DNA of 64,000 nucleotides, from NCBI RefSeq assembly GCF_022180385.2, contig NZ_BQME02000001.1, positions 2,531,636 to 2,595,635 of the forward strand, written 5' to 3'. This DNA comes from Paenibacillus sp. L3-i20 (lineage in GTDB: Bacteria > Bacillota > Bacilli > Paenibacillales > Paenibacillaceae). The translations under genes were made by a program, and so were the position numbers. Positions within the stretch are counted from its first letter, which is position 1, and each line of letters begins with the position of its first letter. Shown piece by piece: positions 45,198 through 53,189 of the stretch. Below the pieces are notes generated by a model that did no database searches, was not told the DNA's origin, and was given only the letters and a program-made list of their open reading frames with translations.

Positions 45198-45269
45198 GAT
45201 GTACAGTACGAGATAGATAGAACTATTACTATTATTGATGAAAGTCAATAGTACTGATGTAGGATGAGG

Positions 45270-45299
45270 GTATTCCGCTGTTGCGGAGTACTTTTTTTT
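45270..45299 (+). terminator. Terminator of the response regulator gene
   Basis: GTATTCCGC pairs with GCGGAGTAC (one G-T wobble), followed by eight T. Confidence 0.88.
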
Positions 45300-45306
45300 G
45301 TAAATA

Positions 45307-45331
45307 CCCCGTTAAATCCCCGTTAAATCCC
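45307..45331 (+). repeat. Tandem 11-bp repeat
   Basis: GTTAAATCCCC is followed directly by GTTAAATCCCA, preceded by a further CCCC. The period is again 11 bp. It lies 15 bases before the TCTAACA box of the EAL gene and may be an extra regulator site. Confidence 0.5.
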
Positions 45332-45345
45332 AATGCATTAAAATA

Positions 45346-45363
45346 TCTAACAATCTTCTAAAA
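45346..45363 (+). promoter_or_regulatory. Direct repeat box upstream of the EAL gene
   Basis: TCTAACA-ATCT-TCTAAAA repeats the heptamer of the upstream regulator promoter with an 11-bp period. It lies directly before a TCTACA -35-like element (45365-45370), the classic position for activation by OmpR/PhoB proteins. Confidence 0.55.
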
Positions 45364-45446
45364 GTCTACAGGGCACTTTTCTAATATTTATATGCGACTA
45401 TTGGAGTAATTCAAAAGTACGATAAAGTTTGGAAGGGGAGTTCATT

Positions 45447-46796
45447 ATGGGAAGGTCAATCGATTTACCTGGGCGCAGTGCAGCATTCAAACAGATGGAG
45501 TTAGCAATTAATCATGCGCGTATGTCGGGTAAGCGATTGCTAGTAGCATTAGTAGACTTGGATCGATTTTATCGAATCAATGAAACTAGAGGTACAGATT
45601 TCGGAAACTATGTGTTGAACACTATATATAAGAGGTTAATAGATATAGAGACAGCAATATCAGAGGCGTGTATGCATTCAATCATTAGAATTGGAGGCAA
45701 CGCTTTCTTAATAATTATGCAAGTGGATGAAGAGGATACAAGTGGTTGGAAGCGGGTTGAAGCGATTAAATACGCTGTATCACAGCCAATAGAGGATACT
45801 GACACAGAGCTTTATTTAACAGCCAGTATCGGTGTATGCCTTTATCCGAATGACGGTCATACGAGTGAACAAATCATTTGTCACTCAGAGTCAGCACTCC
45901 ATCAATCCAAAGAGCAAGGTGGGAATTTAGTACTATTCTACAATGCTGATGATACAAAGCGGATGGATAGACGAATAACGATTGAAACGGGCATGAGACC
46001 TGCATTATTTCTTCGTCATTTTCATCTCAGTTATCAACCCATTTATCGCTTAGCAGACGGACGGTTAAAGGGATATGAAGCTTTAATACGTTGGAATCAT
46101 CAACAGCTAGGTCCAGTCACTCCAAATGAGTTCATTCCATTGGCTGAACAAAATGGATTGATTGTGCCAATTGGTGAATGGGTGCTAAGGGAAGCGTGCA
46201 AGATGTTAGCAGGACTAACGAAATACAATACTAGTGAAATGACAATATCGATCAACATATCTCCTGTGCAGCTTGTGGACCCTACCTTTACAGAAACGGT
46301 ATTAAATATTATTCGGGAAAACGGTCTACAACCACATTCGATTGAGCTAGAAATAACCGAAAACATTATGATTTATTCCTCAGATATTTCTATTGCAACA
46401 CTTAGCCAATTACGTGCAGCAGGCGTCCGTATCGTGTTAGATGACTTCGGCATAGGCTACTCTACATTTAGCAACTTGAAGCATCTACCTATACATTGTT
46501 TGAAAATTGATAAATCTTTTGTGAAAAAAATAGATTTGCAAAGCGCAGACAGGCATATTGTAGAGGCGATAATTGGACTTGTGCAGAAGCTTGGGTTAGA
46601 GGTTATTGCAGAGGGTGTTGAATATGAAGAACAATACAAGATGCTCAAGGAGTGGGGCTGCAACTATGTACAAGGTTATCTTCTTGGGAAGCCGATGGAA
46701 CCAACTCTGATCGATATGACGATGCTGCGCAACAATAAATCACAAGCTAATCTTAAATTAATTGAGAACGAAATTCTGCTAGAGGCTATTAGATAG
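45447..46796 (+). CDS. Degenerate GGDEF-EAL c-di-GMP phosphodiesterase
   Basis: About 449 residues, no membrane segments. The GGDEF-like domain (1-165) has IRIGGNAFLII, so the catalytic Asp-Glu are lost and it cannot make c-di-GMP; it may bind GTP as a regulator. The EAL domain (about 180-430) is intact: YEALIRW, SINISPVQL, LEITENIMI, LDDFGIGYSTF, KIDKSFV and IAEGVEYEEQ. It should hydrolyse c-di-GMP. ATG 45447 follows GGAAGGGGAG; the TTG at 45429 precedes that site. The TCTAACA boxes suggest control by the OmpR-type regulator next to it. Confidence 0.93.
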   Translation: MGRSIDLPGRSAAFKQMELAINHARMSGKRLLVALVDLDRFYRINETRGTDFGNYVLNTIYKRLIDIETAISEACMHSIIRIGGNAFLIIMQVDEEDTSGWKRVEAIKYAVSQPIEDTDTELYLTASIGVCLYPNDGHTSEQIICHSESALHQSKEQGGNLVLFYNADDTKRMDRRITIETGMRPALFLRHFHLSYQPIYRLADGRLKGYEALIRWNHQQLGPVTPNEFIPLAEQNGLIVPIGEWVLREACKMLAGLTKYNTSEMTISINISPVQLVDPTFTETVLNIIRENGLQPHSIELEITENIMIYSSDISIATLSQLRAAGVRIVLDDFGIGYSTFSNLKHLPIHCLKIDKSFVKKIDLQSADRHIVEAIIGLVQKLGLEVIAEGVEYEEQYKMLKEWGCNYVQGYLLGKPMEPTLIDMTMLRNNKSQANLKLIENEILLEAIR

Positions 46797-46817
46797 TATA
46801 TACATACGAGTATAAAA

Positions 46818-46858
46818 AAAGACCCGCTTCAGGCTAATTACTAGCCGGGCGGGTCTTT
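46818..46858. terminator. Terminator after the EAL gene
   Basis: AAAGACCCGC pairs with GCGGGTCTTT, with inner GGCT/AGCC. A and T runs on both sides make it usable from both strands, serving also the small minus-strand gene. Confidence 0.88.
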
Positions 46859-46879
46859 AGCTTGTTACAATACTTTCAA

Positions 46880-47098
46880 TTAGCTGACTTCCAAATAGAG
46901 CTTCGTACCATCGTTGTATTGGAAAATCGCAACATCGCGCACCATTTCAACAGATTTAATTCTTCTCCATTTTTTTCTGAAATCAAAATCGAGTTCCATT
47001 TCGGACAATTTATGAGAAAGCAGTTCTACAGATGCTGATTGTTCGGTTGAGTAATAGACAGGAACGGAACGATTTTTGAAGTTTATGACTCGCATCAT
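46880..47098 (-). CDS. Small hypothetical protein
   Basis: About 72 residues, predicted soluble: MMRVINFKNRSVPVYY begins it and VAIFQYNDGTKLYLEVS ends it. I do not recognise a family. A compact alpha/beta arrangement is likely (beta strand, helix LSHKLSEMELDFDF, beta hairpin). ATG 47098 is chosen over GTG 47110, as AGAGG overlaps the latter. It ends at the bidirectional terminator shared with the EAL gene. Confidence 0.6.
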   Translation of the reverse strand: MMRVINFKNRSVPVYYSTEQSASVELLSHKLSEMELDFDFRKKWRRIKSVEMVRDVAIFQYNDGTKLYLEVS

Positions 47099-47217
47099 TG
47101 TACCATACACCTCTGATTCGTGTTTTTCCTATTCTACCTTGAACAGTTTAGCCTCTTATGAAACTGTCGTCAGATAAATGTTTACTTTACTAATACATTT
47201 CTAACAGGTGCATATTT

Positions 47218-47628
47218 TTATGAGCTACTGTACTTCCACTTCTTCTTATAATACCCATGACCGTAGTTATGATTCGGATGCTGCGGCGGATAATGTGGCG
47301 GCTGATTAGGGTACGGAGGTTGTCCGTTATATTGTCCATTCTGATTAGGGTACGGTGGTTGTCCGTTGTATTGCCCATTCTGATGCGGGTAAGGTGGTTG
47401 TCCGTTGTATTGCCCATTCTGGTTAGGATATGGCGGCTGTCCCGGATGTTGACCATGTTGGTTCGGGTAAGGCGGTTGACCTTGATAGTGTTGACCCTGA
47501 TTTGGATATGGTGGCTGACCTGGGTAGTGCGGCGGCGGATATTTCCCTTTCTTGAAGTCGCTGCTGCTGAAATGTTGATATCCATATTTTTGTCGGCCTG
47601 TTAGTGAGTGTAATATTCGCTTTAACAT
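47218..47628 (-). CDS. Pro/Tyr/Gln-rich tandem-repeat protein
   Basis: 136 residues. ATG 47628 follows AAAGGAGGATTCATT; the longer frame to 47727 precedes this site. The N-terminus MLKRILHSLTGRQKYGY is basic, with a Ser run FSSSDFKKGKY. Residues about 37-110 are built from six copies of GQPPYPNQ, five in a 13-residue period (GQPPYPNQNGQYN and variants). The tail is His/Tyr/Lys-rich and ends YYKKKWKYSSS. No signal peptide. Composition resembles some spore-coat or matrix-type low-complexity proteins. It is divergent from a Ser/Thr kinase gene, which makes the Ser runs interesting. Function unknown. Confidence 0.78.
   Translation of the reverse strand: MLKRILHSLTGRQKYGYQHFSSSDFKKGKYPPPHYPGQPPYPNQGQHYQGQPPYPNQHGQHPGQPPYPNQNGQYNGQPPYPHQNGQYNGQPPYPNQNGQYNGQPPYPNQPPHYPPQHPNHNYGHGYYKKKWKYSSS
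47270..47535. repeat. 39-bp tandem repeat inside the Pro/Tyr/Gln gene
   Basis: Near-identical 39-base units encode the 13-residue repeats; copies toward the C-terminus are most alike (GTTGTCCGTTGTATTGCCCA recurs). Such arrays vary in length by slippage, so copy number may differ between strains. Confidence 0.75.
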
Positions 47629-47780
47629 AATGAATCCTCCTTTAAATTGTGGTGGAGAAAAATTAATAGCATAGATTATTAATACGTTAAAATAGAAGGA
47701 TGGTTTCTGATAATAATGCCTAATCATTGGCTCGACAACTAAGCTAGTGGGCGATATGCTAAAACTAGGAGTTGATTGGA

Positions 47781-48641
47781 ATGTGGAGAAGTCTAAAGAT
47801 GAGAGTTTCCCAAATTGTTAGCAACTGGCGTGATTATCCACTTCAGCAAGGTACTATTTGGGAGAATCGATATCGTATTGATCATATGCTTGGTATGGGC
47901 AGTTATGGGCAGGCGTATACCTGTACCGATATAAAAACAAATGAAATTGTTTTATTGAAACGAAATAAACCTAGTAAAGGTCGTCTCGGCATTGAACTGC
48001 TGCGACGAGAAAGTGTCATTATGGAATCGCTTAGTCATGCACAAATTCCCAAGTGGCTTAATTATAGCAAGCGCTGGCTAGATGAAGGGCTCATCATGCA
48101 ATATGTGGAAGGTTATAACCTTGAGTTTTCCATTTATGAGCTCGAGCAGAGCTATTCCGAACTAGATGCACTACTTATCATTCAAGCGCTGCTGAAGCCG
48201 CTAATCTATTTGCATAACGAAGGATTCGTTCACCGAGATGTCCGCATTCCGAATGTATTGATGCGAGATGGTACATTTTATTTAATTGATTTTGGATTAT
48301 CATGCAGTATTAATGAAGAGCTGCCTGCTGAGCTCCGTCATGCGTTAGGTGAACTAAGCGGGCAAACTTATGATAGTGCTGGTTTTATTAAAAAGAGAAT
48401 GAGAGCTCCAATTCCGGCAAGTGATTGGTTCGGACTTGGACATTTGTTCCTGTTCGTCATGTATGCGGGATACGAACATCCTGATGGCGAAGTTGAAAAG
48501 GGCTGGGAAGAGGAGCTTAAATTACATCCAGAGGTAAAGAAATTTTTACGTAAATTATTGAATGACGAGCAGGCTTGGCAAACAACAGAGCAATGTGAAC
48601 AAGAGTTAAACCATTTGATTCATTTGATCAAGGCGACATAA
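47781..48641 (+). CDS. Hanks-type Ser/Thr protein kinase-like protein
   Basis: 286 residues, kinase domain only, no membrane or PASTA part. Motifs: G-loop GMGSYGQAY (38-46), Lys60 in VLLKRNK, Glu77 in RRESVIM, catalytic loop HRDVRIPNVL (Asp153, Asn158; Arg in place of the usual Lys), and DFG at 170-172. The set of key residues is complete, so activity is plausible. It resembles B. subtilis YbdM. ATG 47781 has AGGAG 9 bases upstream. It is divergent from the repeat protein. Confidence 0.88.
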   Translation: MWRSLKMRVSQIVSNWRDYPLQQGTIWENRYRIDHMLGMGSYGQAYTCTDIKTNEIVLLKRNKPSKGRLGIELLRRESVIMESLSHAQIPKWLNYSKRWLDEGLIMQYVEGYNLEFSIYELEQSYSELDALLIIQALLKPLIYLHNEGFVHRDVRIPNVLMRDGTFYLIDFGLSCSINEELPAELRHALGELSGQTYDSAGFIKKRMRAPIPASDWFGLGHLFLFVMYAGYEHPDGEVEKGWEEELKLHPEVKKFLRKLLNDEQAWQTTEQCEQELNHLIHLIKAT

Positions 48642-48650
48642 TAGTGCAAA

Positions 48651-48686
48651 GAAGACCTCTTCCTATCATAGTGTCGAGAGGTCTTC
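48651..48686. terminator. Hairpin between converging kinase and Mn-catalase genes
   Basis: GAAGACCTCT pairs with AGAGGTCTTC. T runs are poor on either side, so termination may be partial. Confidence 0.6.
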
Positions 48687-48718
48687 GTGGAAGCATACCT
48701 ATATCGAGTTGTTCCAAT

Positions 48719-49615
48719 CTACAGTCCGGCATTCCTCTTTAATCTGCGAGCAATTTCATTAAAGTCTTCTTCCGAAATACCTGGTGCAAACTCCTCAGGG
48801 AGTTCAGCAAGATCAGGCATCGGCGCTCCCTCGGGTGCGCCTTGAATAACCTCTAGCTTGGCGCCTGTTTGAGGGTTCTGTCCGTTCCAGATTAACACGA
48901 CATCTTTGTAGTCATCTGGGCTGAACGTATAAAGCTTATTGCCAAGTCCCATCGCTTCATATTTACGTGCCGCTTCAAATTCATTGTTGCTTAAATTCGG
49001 AATCGGAATCAACTTCTTAACATCTACACCAGTCGCAATCTCCAGAGCCTTCGCATAAGCAAGCACGTGCACACCGCCTCGAACGAGCAGATAACCGATC
49101 ATTGCCCTTGCAGTTGGGTGATCGGTCATTTCATATACACGCATCTTATGTGTGCGAGCGCCGCATTCAAGAAAGAAATTATGGAGCAAGTCCAGTACAA
49201 GATTACCGCTGCTAAATACGTTGTCTCCAGTCCAAGCTCGGCCCATTGAATCGCCTGGCAATGAAGTCTGCCCTGTTGCGATGTAAAAATAACTGTTGCG
49301 CATGTTTAAGCCTTCCTTTAGCGGCGCAGAGTCAGGGTCCCCGGCATTAGTTCCACCAGTGAGCGTCATATTTATAGCTGTTGAAACTAGTTCAACATGA
49401 CCTAGTTCCTCGGCTGTGATGCTGGCGACGAGGTCGTAGAAGGGTTTAAGCTTTTTTTTGCCACGAAAATTAAAAGATTGATATAAATAGTTATTCAGTG
49501 TGGACATTTCCCCAAACTTCCCGCCTAGCAGTTCTTGAAGTGCAGCTGCCGCATTAGCGTCAGAATTGGGGGAAGGAGGAAGCTCAATTTGCAACCTATT
49601 ATGTCTTTGAAACAT
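48719..49615 (-). CDS. Manganese catalase
   Basis: 298 residues of the ferritin-like dimanganese catalase family, which breaks down hydrogen peroxide. Metal ligands are visible in LLGGKFGEMSTLNNYLYQ, SITAEELGHVELVSTAI, FLECGARTHKMRVYEM and LVRGGVHVLAYAKALE (Glu and His sets). Related proteins (CotJC, YjqC, YdbD) are often spore-linked. ATG 49615 is favoured, as AGAGG lies upstream; a GTG at 49627 overlaps that site. Confidence 0.93.
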   Translation of the reverse strand: MFQRHNRLQIELPPSPNSDANAAAALQELLGGKFGEMSTLNNYLYQSFNFRGKKKLKPFYDLVASITAEELGHVELVSTAINMTLTGGTNAGDPDSAPLKEGLNMRNSYFYIATGQTSLPGDSMGRAWTGDNVFSSGNLVLDLLHNFFLECGARTHKMRVYEMTDHPTARAMIGYLLVRGGVHVLAYAKALEIATGVDVKKLIPIPNLSNNEFEAARKYEAMGLGNKLYTFSPDDYKDVVLIWNGQNPQTGAKLEVIQGAPEGAPMPDLAELPEEFAPGISEEDFNEIARRLKRNAGL

Positions 49616-49668
49616 GAGAGGAGTCACCTCTTTCCTTATAGTGCAATTCGAATTTAAGTTTATTCTAA

Positions 49669-49965
49669 CTATGTATATAGAAGCGTAATAACGAGCAGCT
49701 CATAGAGTACTAACGGCAAAATGACGTTGTATGGGTTTAGAATGGACCTTGGATCTTGCATTGTAACTTGTAAGTATAAGATGCTGCGGTCAACGTGAAC
49801 AATTCTTCCTTCATAAATATGCCCATCTAACGTCTGCACTCGTACATGCTTGTGCATATGCCCGCCGCAATGTTTGAGCATACGATCCCGTACCTCTTGC
49901 ACCATAGCTGTATGCTGCTCATTGGCTGTATAGATAACGGGTGCTTGCTGTTCAGAAAAGGACAT
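49669..49965 (-). CDS. Small hypothetical protein with SH3-like barrel features
   Basis: 98 residues. The segment HVRVQTLDGHIYEGRIVHVDRSILYLQV has the alternating pattern of an Sm/SH3-like small beta-barrel; the C-terminus LPLVLYELLVITLLYT is hydrophobic, perhaps a membrane anchor. The N-terminal half is helical. I cannot assign a family. ATG 49965 follows AGGGGGTA. It lies 53 bases upstream of the Mn-catalase start on the same strand, so the two are likely cotranscribed. Confidence 0.65.
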   Translation of the reverse strand: MSFSEQQAPVIYTANEQHTAMVQEVRDRMLKHCGGHMHKHVRVQTLDGHIYEGRIVHVDRSILYLQVTMQDPRSILNPYNVILPLVLYELLVITLLYT

Positions 49966-50716
49966 GTGAAATACCCCCTGTCGCAATGCTTATTAGTTAT
50001 TGGTATGCGGGAAGGAGCGGCATCATGCCGAAGGGAGAAGTTTGCTTGAACGTACATGTCATGTGGCGCTAACGAACCAAGTGCATTTTAATTCATCAAA
50101 ACACAACGATTATATATTCTTACGAACTCCAGTAACGCTATTTCGATAAATGAAGCTACATTCCAGCACTATATTGAGAAATAAGACCATTAAGATTCGT
50201 TAAAACAAAAATTGAAGTTGTAGGTTAGGAACTACAATTTGAGAAGGTATAGCTATTTAAAACTTTGATATGACTATTGAAAATTTTGATATAGCATTTG
50301 ATACGGCTTCTTGTTTAATTAATCACGTTAAAATATATGTCAATATAACCTATTTTTACAAGTAAAAAATCCATAGGTAAAAAGGATGTATTTTGTCATA
50401 CAAACGACCTAATTTGTCGCTTTTTGTCGTCTTATAAGACGATCAAAACGTTCACGTATGATTATCAATTGTAGTGAGAAATGATAATAAAGGGAGTATT
50501 TTCATAAAAAAACCGTATGTTATCGTTTTCTTTCTTTCTAATCCGATTTTACAGATGAGTTCCATTGGGATAGTTTTATAGAACTAAAACAAATTTTGGT
50601 TACTCGGGTAATGAATACATGAATTGGATTGTTGGAGGAGAGAAACCAACTGTACCCCAACCCCCTAACTCATGATAGTTTATGAACCAGTTGTAACCTG
50701 AGAGGGGTGCGTTACT
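49966..50716 (+). other. Long leader/regulatory region before the exopolysaccharide operon
   Basis: About 750 bases without a gene. Visible elements: three TTTGATA repeats (50264, 50285, 50297), a GTAAAAA-centred inverted repeat flanked by ACCTAT and ATAGGT (about 50350-50381), a 16-bp perfect palindrome (50427-50442), and TTTGTCG repeats (50414, 50424). The final 60 bases hold CCCC/GGGG segments that could pair near the ribosome site. I do not recognise a known c-di-GMP or other riboswitch here. The density of elements suggests multiple regulator binding. Confidence 0.55.
50427..50442. promoter_or_regulatory. 16-bp perfect palindrome, candidate operator
   Basis: TCGTCTTATAAGACGA reads the same on both strands and follows two TTTGTCG repeats. 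It lies 280-300 bases upstream of the glycosyltransferase gene. Confidence 0.5.
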
Positions 50717-50725
50717 ATTCAATAT

Positions 50726-52066
50726 GTGTTGTATCTGACTACGTTCGTATTTTTGCTGTTTCAACTGCTGTATACAATTCTTCCGTTGTTTATTAGTAAG
50801 GTTAAGAAGTTGGACAATTCACTTGACGAAAAGTCCTTGTCCGTACTTGTTCCTGCGTTTAACGAAGAATTAACGATCAAAAACTGCTTGGATGCTATGG
50901 ATGGACTGAATTATGGTAAGCATGAAATCATCATTGTGAATGATGGCTCTCGGGATCGCACCTTTGACAAGCTGCAGGAGCTGCTTGATCTTCGCGTTAA
51001 CTACCGCAAGCCGAACCAACGCTTGAAGTATAAGCGGGTAAGAGGTTTCTATCAATCCAGTCTCTATCCACATATTTATGTACTCGACAAGTTAAATGGC
51101 GGCAAGGCGGATTCCTTGAATGCAGGGATCGATTATGCTGATGCAGACATCGTCATTACGCTTGATGCAGACAGTATGCTTGAGACAAACTCATTAAAGT
51201 ACGTCAACCAATATTTCCATGATCCATCTATTATCGCCTTAGGCGGTACGGTGAAGATTGTGCAAGGTGCAGTTAAGCAGGATGGCGTTATTAAAGAAAC
51301 CTTCACTGGCCAGGGCATCGTCAAGAGCCAGATGATCAGCTACATTCACAGCTTTTACGTCCGCAAATTAACGCAATCCGCATTTAACTCCATCGTTGTT
51401 ATCTCCGGAGCATTTGGTGCCTTTTACAAGGATCTCATGTATGAAGTAAATGGATTTAGAAGTACAGTCGGTGAAGATATCGATATCACACTGAAAATCC
51501 ACGAATATATAAAGGCAAATAAGCTGAAGAAACGGCTTGTCTTTGCCCCAGAGGCAGTATGTTACACGGAATGTCCAGAAGATATGAAAAACTTCTATAA
51601 GCAGCGTATCCGCTGGCAGAAAGCTTTTGTAGACTGCATCATGATTTATTGGTCCAAGTTGTCAAAGAGCTTCGGCCTTGGCATAAGCATATTCTTTGCT
51701 ATTGATGGTTTTATTTTGGGTACGTTGACAGCTTTTACAACCATTTTCCATCTCATAGATGCAATATTTTCCGGTACAAATTTAATTGGAGCTATGCTCT
51801 TGTTTTTACTTACGATGCTTATTAATGCCATGCAATTAGGAGTGTCGTTTCTATTGTGCAAGAAGTATGGCAGTCACTTTTCGTTATGGGACTACACAAA
51901 GATGTTCTTATTTAGCCAATATGAATTGTTTACGTACCGACTCGTTCTTCTTTATATCAATATAGTAGGTACATTCAAGTATTTCGATAACGACAATGGT
52001 TGGGGATTTGTTGAGCGCAAAGGTGTAGCTTCTATCAGCCAGAACGCAGCAACTAGCTCAAGATAA
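50726..52066 (+). CDS. Processive family-2 glycosyltransferase (PgaC/IcaA-like)
   Basis: 446 residues. One N-terminal transmembrane helix, a GT2 catalytic domain, then three to four C-terminal membrane helices. Catalytic motifs: LVPAFNEE, VNDGSRD, LNGGKADSLNAG, TLDADSML (DxD), VGEDIDITLKI (ED) and QRIRWQKA (QxxRW). This is the layout of poly-N-acetylglucosamine, hyaluronan and chitin-type synthases. The start is unclear: GTG 50726 is given, but the ribosome site GAGAGGGGTG (50700-50709) fits an ATT at 50717 better. It is the first of three genes with an acyltransferase and a GH18 enzyme, suggesting synthesis, decoration and trimming of a surface polysaccharide. Confidence 0.92.
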   Translation: MLYLTTFVFLLFQLLYTILPLFISKVKKLDNSLDEKSLSVLVPAFNEELTIKNCLDAMDGLNYGKHEIIIVNDGSRDRTFDKLQELLDLRVNYRKPNQRLKYKRVRGFYQSSLYPHIYVLDKLNGGKADSLNAGIDYADADIVITLDADSMLETNSLKYVNQYFHDPSIIALGGTVKIVQGAVKQDGVIKETFTGQGIVKSQMISYIHSFYVRKLTQSAFNSIVVISGAFGAFYKDLMYEVNGFRSTVGEDIDITLKIHEYIKANKLKKRLVFAPEAVCYTECPEDMKNFYKQRIRWQKAFVDCIMIYWSKLSKSFGLGISIFFAIDGFILGTLTAFTTIFHLIDAIFSGTNLIGAMLLFLLTMLINAMQLGVSFLLCKKYGSHFSLWDYTKMFLFSQYELFTYRLVLLYINIVGTFKYFDNDNGWGFVERKGVASISQNAATSSR

Positions 52067-52084
52067 TGAGACAGGAGGTATATA

Positions 52085-53185
52085 ATGAGCACCGCGGTTG
52101 CTAGCAAAAGGATTATATATATCGATTTATTACGGATTATCTCGATTTTGGCGGTAATCATTCTTCATATTACAGCAACACTAGTAACTCGAACGAACGA
52201 CTTTTCTACAACTTCATGGTGGGTTGGTAATGTGCTCAATTCTGTGTGCAGATTTGCAGTTCCTGTATTTTTTATGATAAGTGGTGCAATGATCTTGCGG
52301 ACAGAAGTGAAGTCGATAGCGGATTTTTATAAGAAGCGGATATTGCCTCTGGTAGTGCCTCTATTTGCATGGTCCCTCATTTATGGATTGTATTATCAAT
52401 ACGTCATTCTAAAAACGAGAATGGGTGCGTGGGAGTTTGTTTTAGATTTCGGATATAAGCTGCTAACAGACCGGAATTATATTCATCTATGGTTTTTATA
52501 CGCCATTATCGCCATTTATATGACGGTTCCGCTTATAAGTAAATTCGTTAAATTATGCAGCGAAAAAGATTTAAGATACTATTTGCTGCTATGGTTTATT
52601 GTCAGTATTGTGTATCTCCTGGTATCAGAGTTGATACTCCGTATAACGGGGAAGGAAATACATATTCCCAGCTTGTATATCCCATTTTTTCTAGGTTATC
52701 TTGGTTATTTTATATTGGGTTATTATTTATTCCATTTTGATCTGAAGCCAGTATTCAAGCATATTCTCTTTAATGCGGGTATTGCCTCATTTTTTCTGAC
52801 ACCACTGCTGACCTACTTTGTGTCTACACAAAAAGGTTCACTGGACGAGATGTTCTATGGCAACTACTCCATTACAAGCTTCTTTATGGCAGTTGCGCTG
52901 TTTCTCTATTTCAAGGAGAAGGATGCCAGCATTAGCAGGCGGATCAACGACAAGATTAGAATTATTATTGTTTCTGTTTCGGCGGCTAGTTTCAGCATTT
53001 ACTTGATCCACTTATTAGTTGAAATGCTGATAGCAAAAGAGATTAGTGTGGATGCTTCCTTCCTTCGGACGTCGGCTAGCCTATTTTATAACGTCATAAC
53101 CGTATTTTTAATTAGTTTGGTGGTTGTTAAAGTGCTTAATTTAAACCGCTGGATAACACAACTGTTATTTGGTGGAAGGGGGTAA
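52085..53185 (+). CDS. Acyltransferase-3 family membrane protein (IcaC/OafA-like)
   Basis: 366 residues, about ten transmembrane helices. The N-terminal signature IIYIDLLRIISILAVIILHIT with RxxD-like charge and His, and YIHLWFLYAIIAIYMTVPLI, are typical of acyltransferase family 3. These proteins O-acylate (acetylate or succinylate) glycans or, as proposed for IcaC, modify or export poly-GlcNAc. ATG 52085 follows ACAGGAGGTATA. It lies between the synthase and the GH18 gene at 18- and 4-base spacing, so the unit is one operon. Confidence 0.9.
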   Translation: MSTAVASKRIIYIDLLRIISILAVIILHITATLVTRTNDFSTTSWWVGNVLNSVCRFAVPVFFMISGAMILRTEVKSIADFYKKRILPLVVPLFAWSLIYGLYYQYVILKTRMGAWEFVLDFGYKLLTDRNYIHLWFLYAIIAIYMTVPLISKFVKLCSEKDLRYYLLLWFIVSIVYLLVSELILRITGKEIHIPSLYIPFFLGYLGYFILGYYLFHFDLKPVFKHILFNAGIASFFLTPLLTYFVSTQKGSLDEMFYGNYSITSFFMAVALFLYFKEKDASISRRINDKIRIIIVSVSAASFSIYLIHLLVEMLIAKEISVDASFLRTSASLFYNVITVFLISLVVVKVLNLNRWITQLLFGGRG

Positions 53186-53189
53186 TCGA

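Noticed and set aside
47190..47604. Alternative frames across the Pro/Tyr/Gln repeats on both strands
   Set aside because: They arise from the 39-bp repeat and lack ribosome sites; the frame 47218-47628 on the minus strand has a clear start signal.
50465..50500. Fur-like GATAAT repeats in the polysaccharide leader
   Set aside because: TGATTATCA and TGATAATA lie too far apart for a 7-1-7 Fur box, and no iron gene follows.
50600..50716. c-di-GMP riboswitch before the polysaccharide operon
   Set aside because: The context made it likely, but I could not match the conserved GEMM-I core or the class II pattern; the CCCC/GGGG segments alone are not enough.
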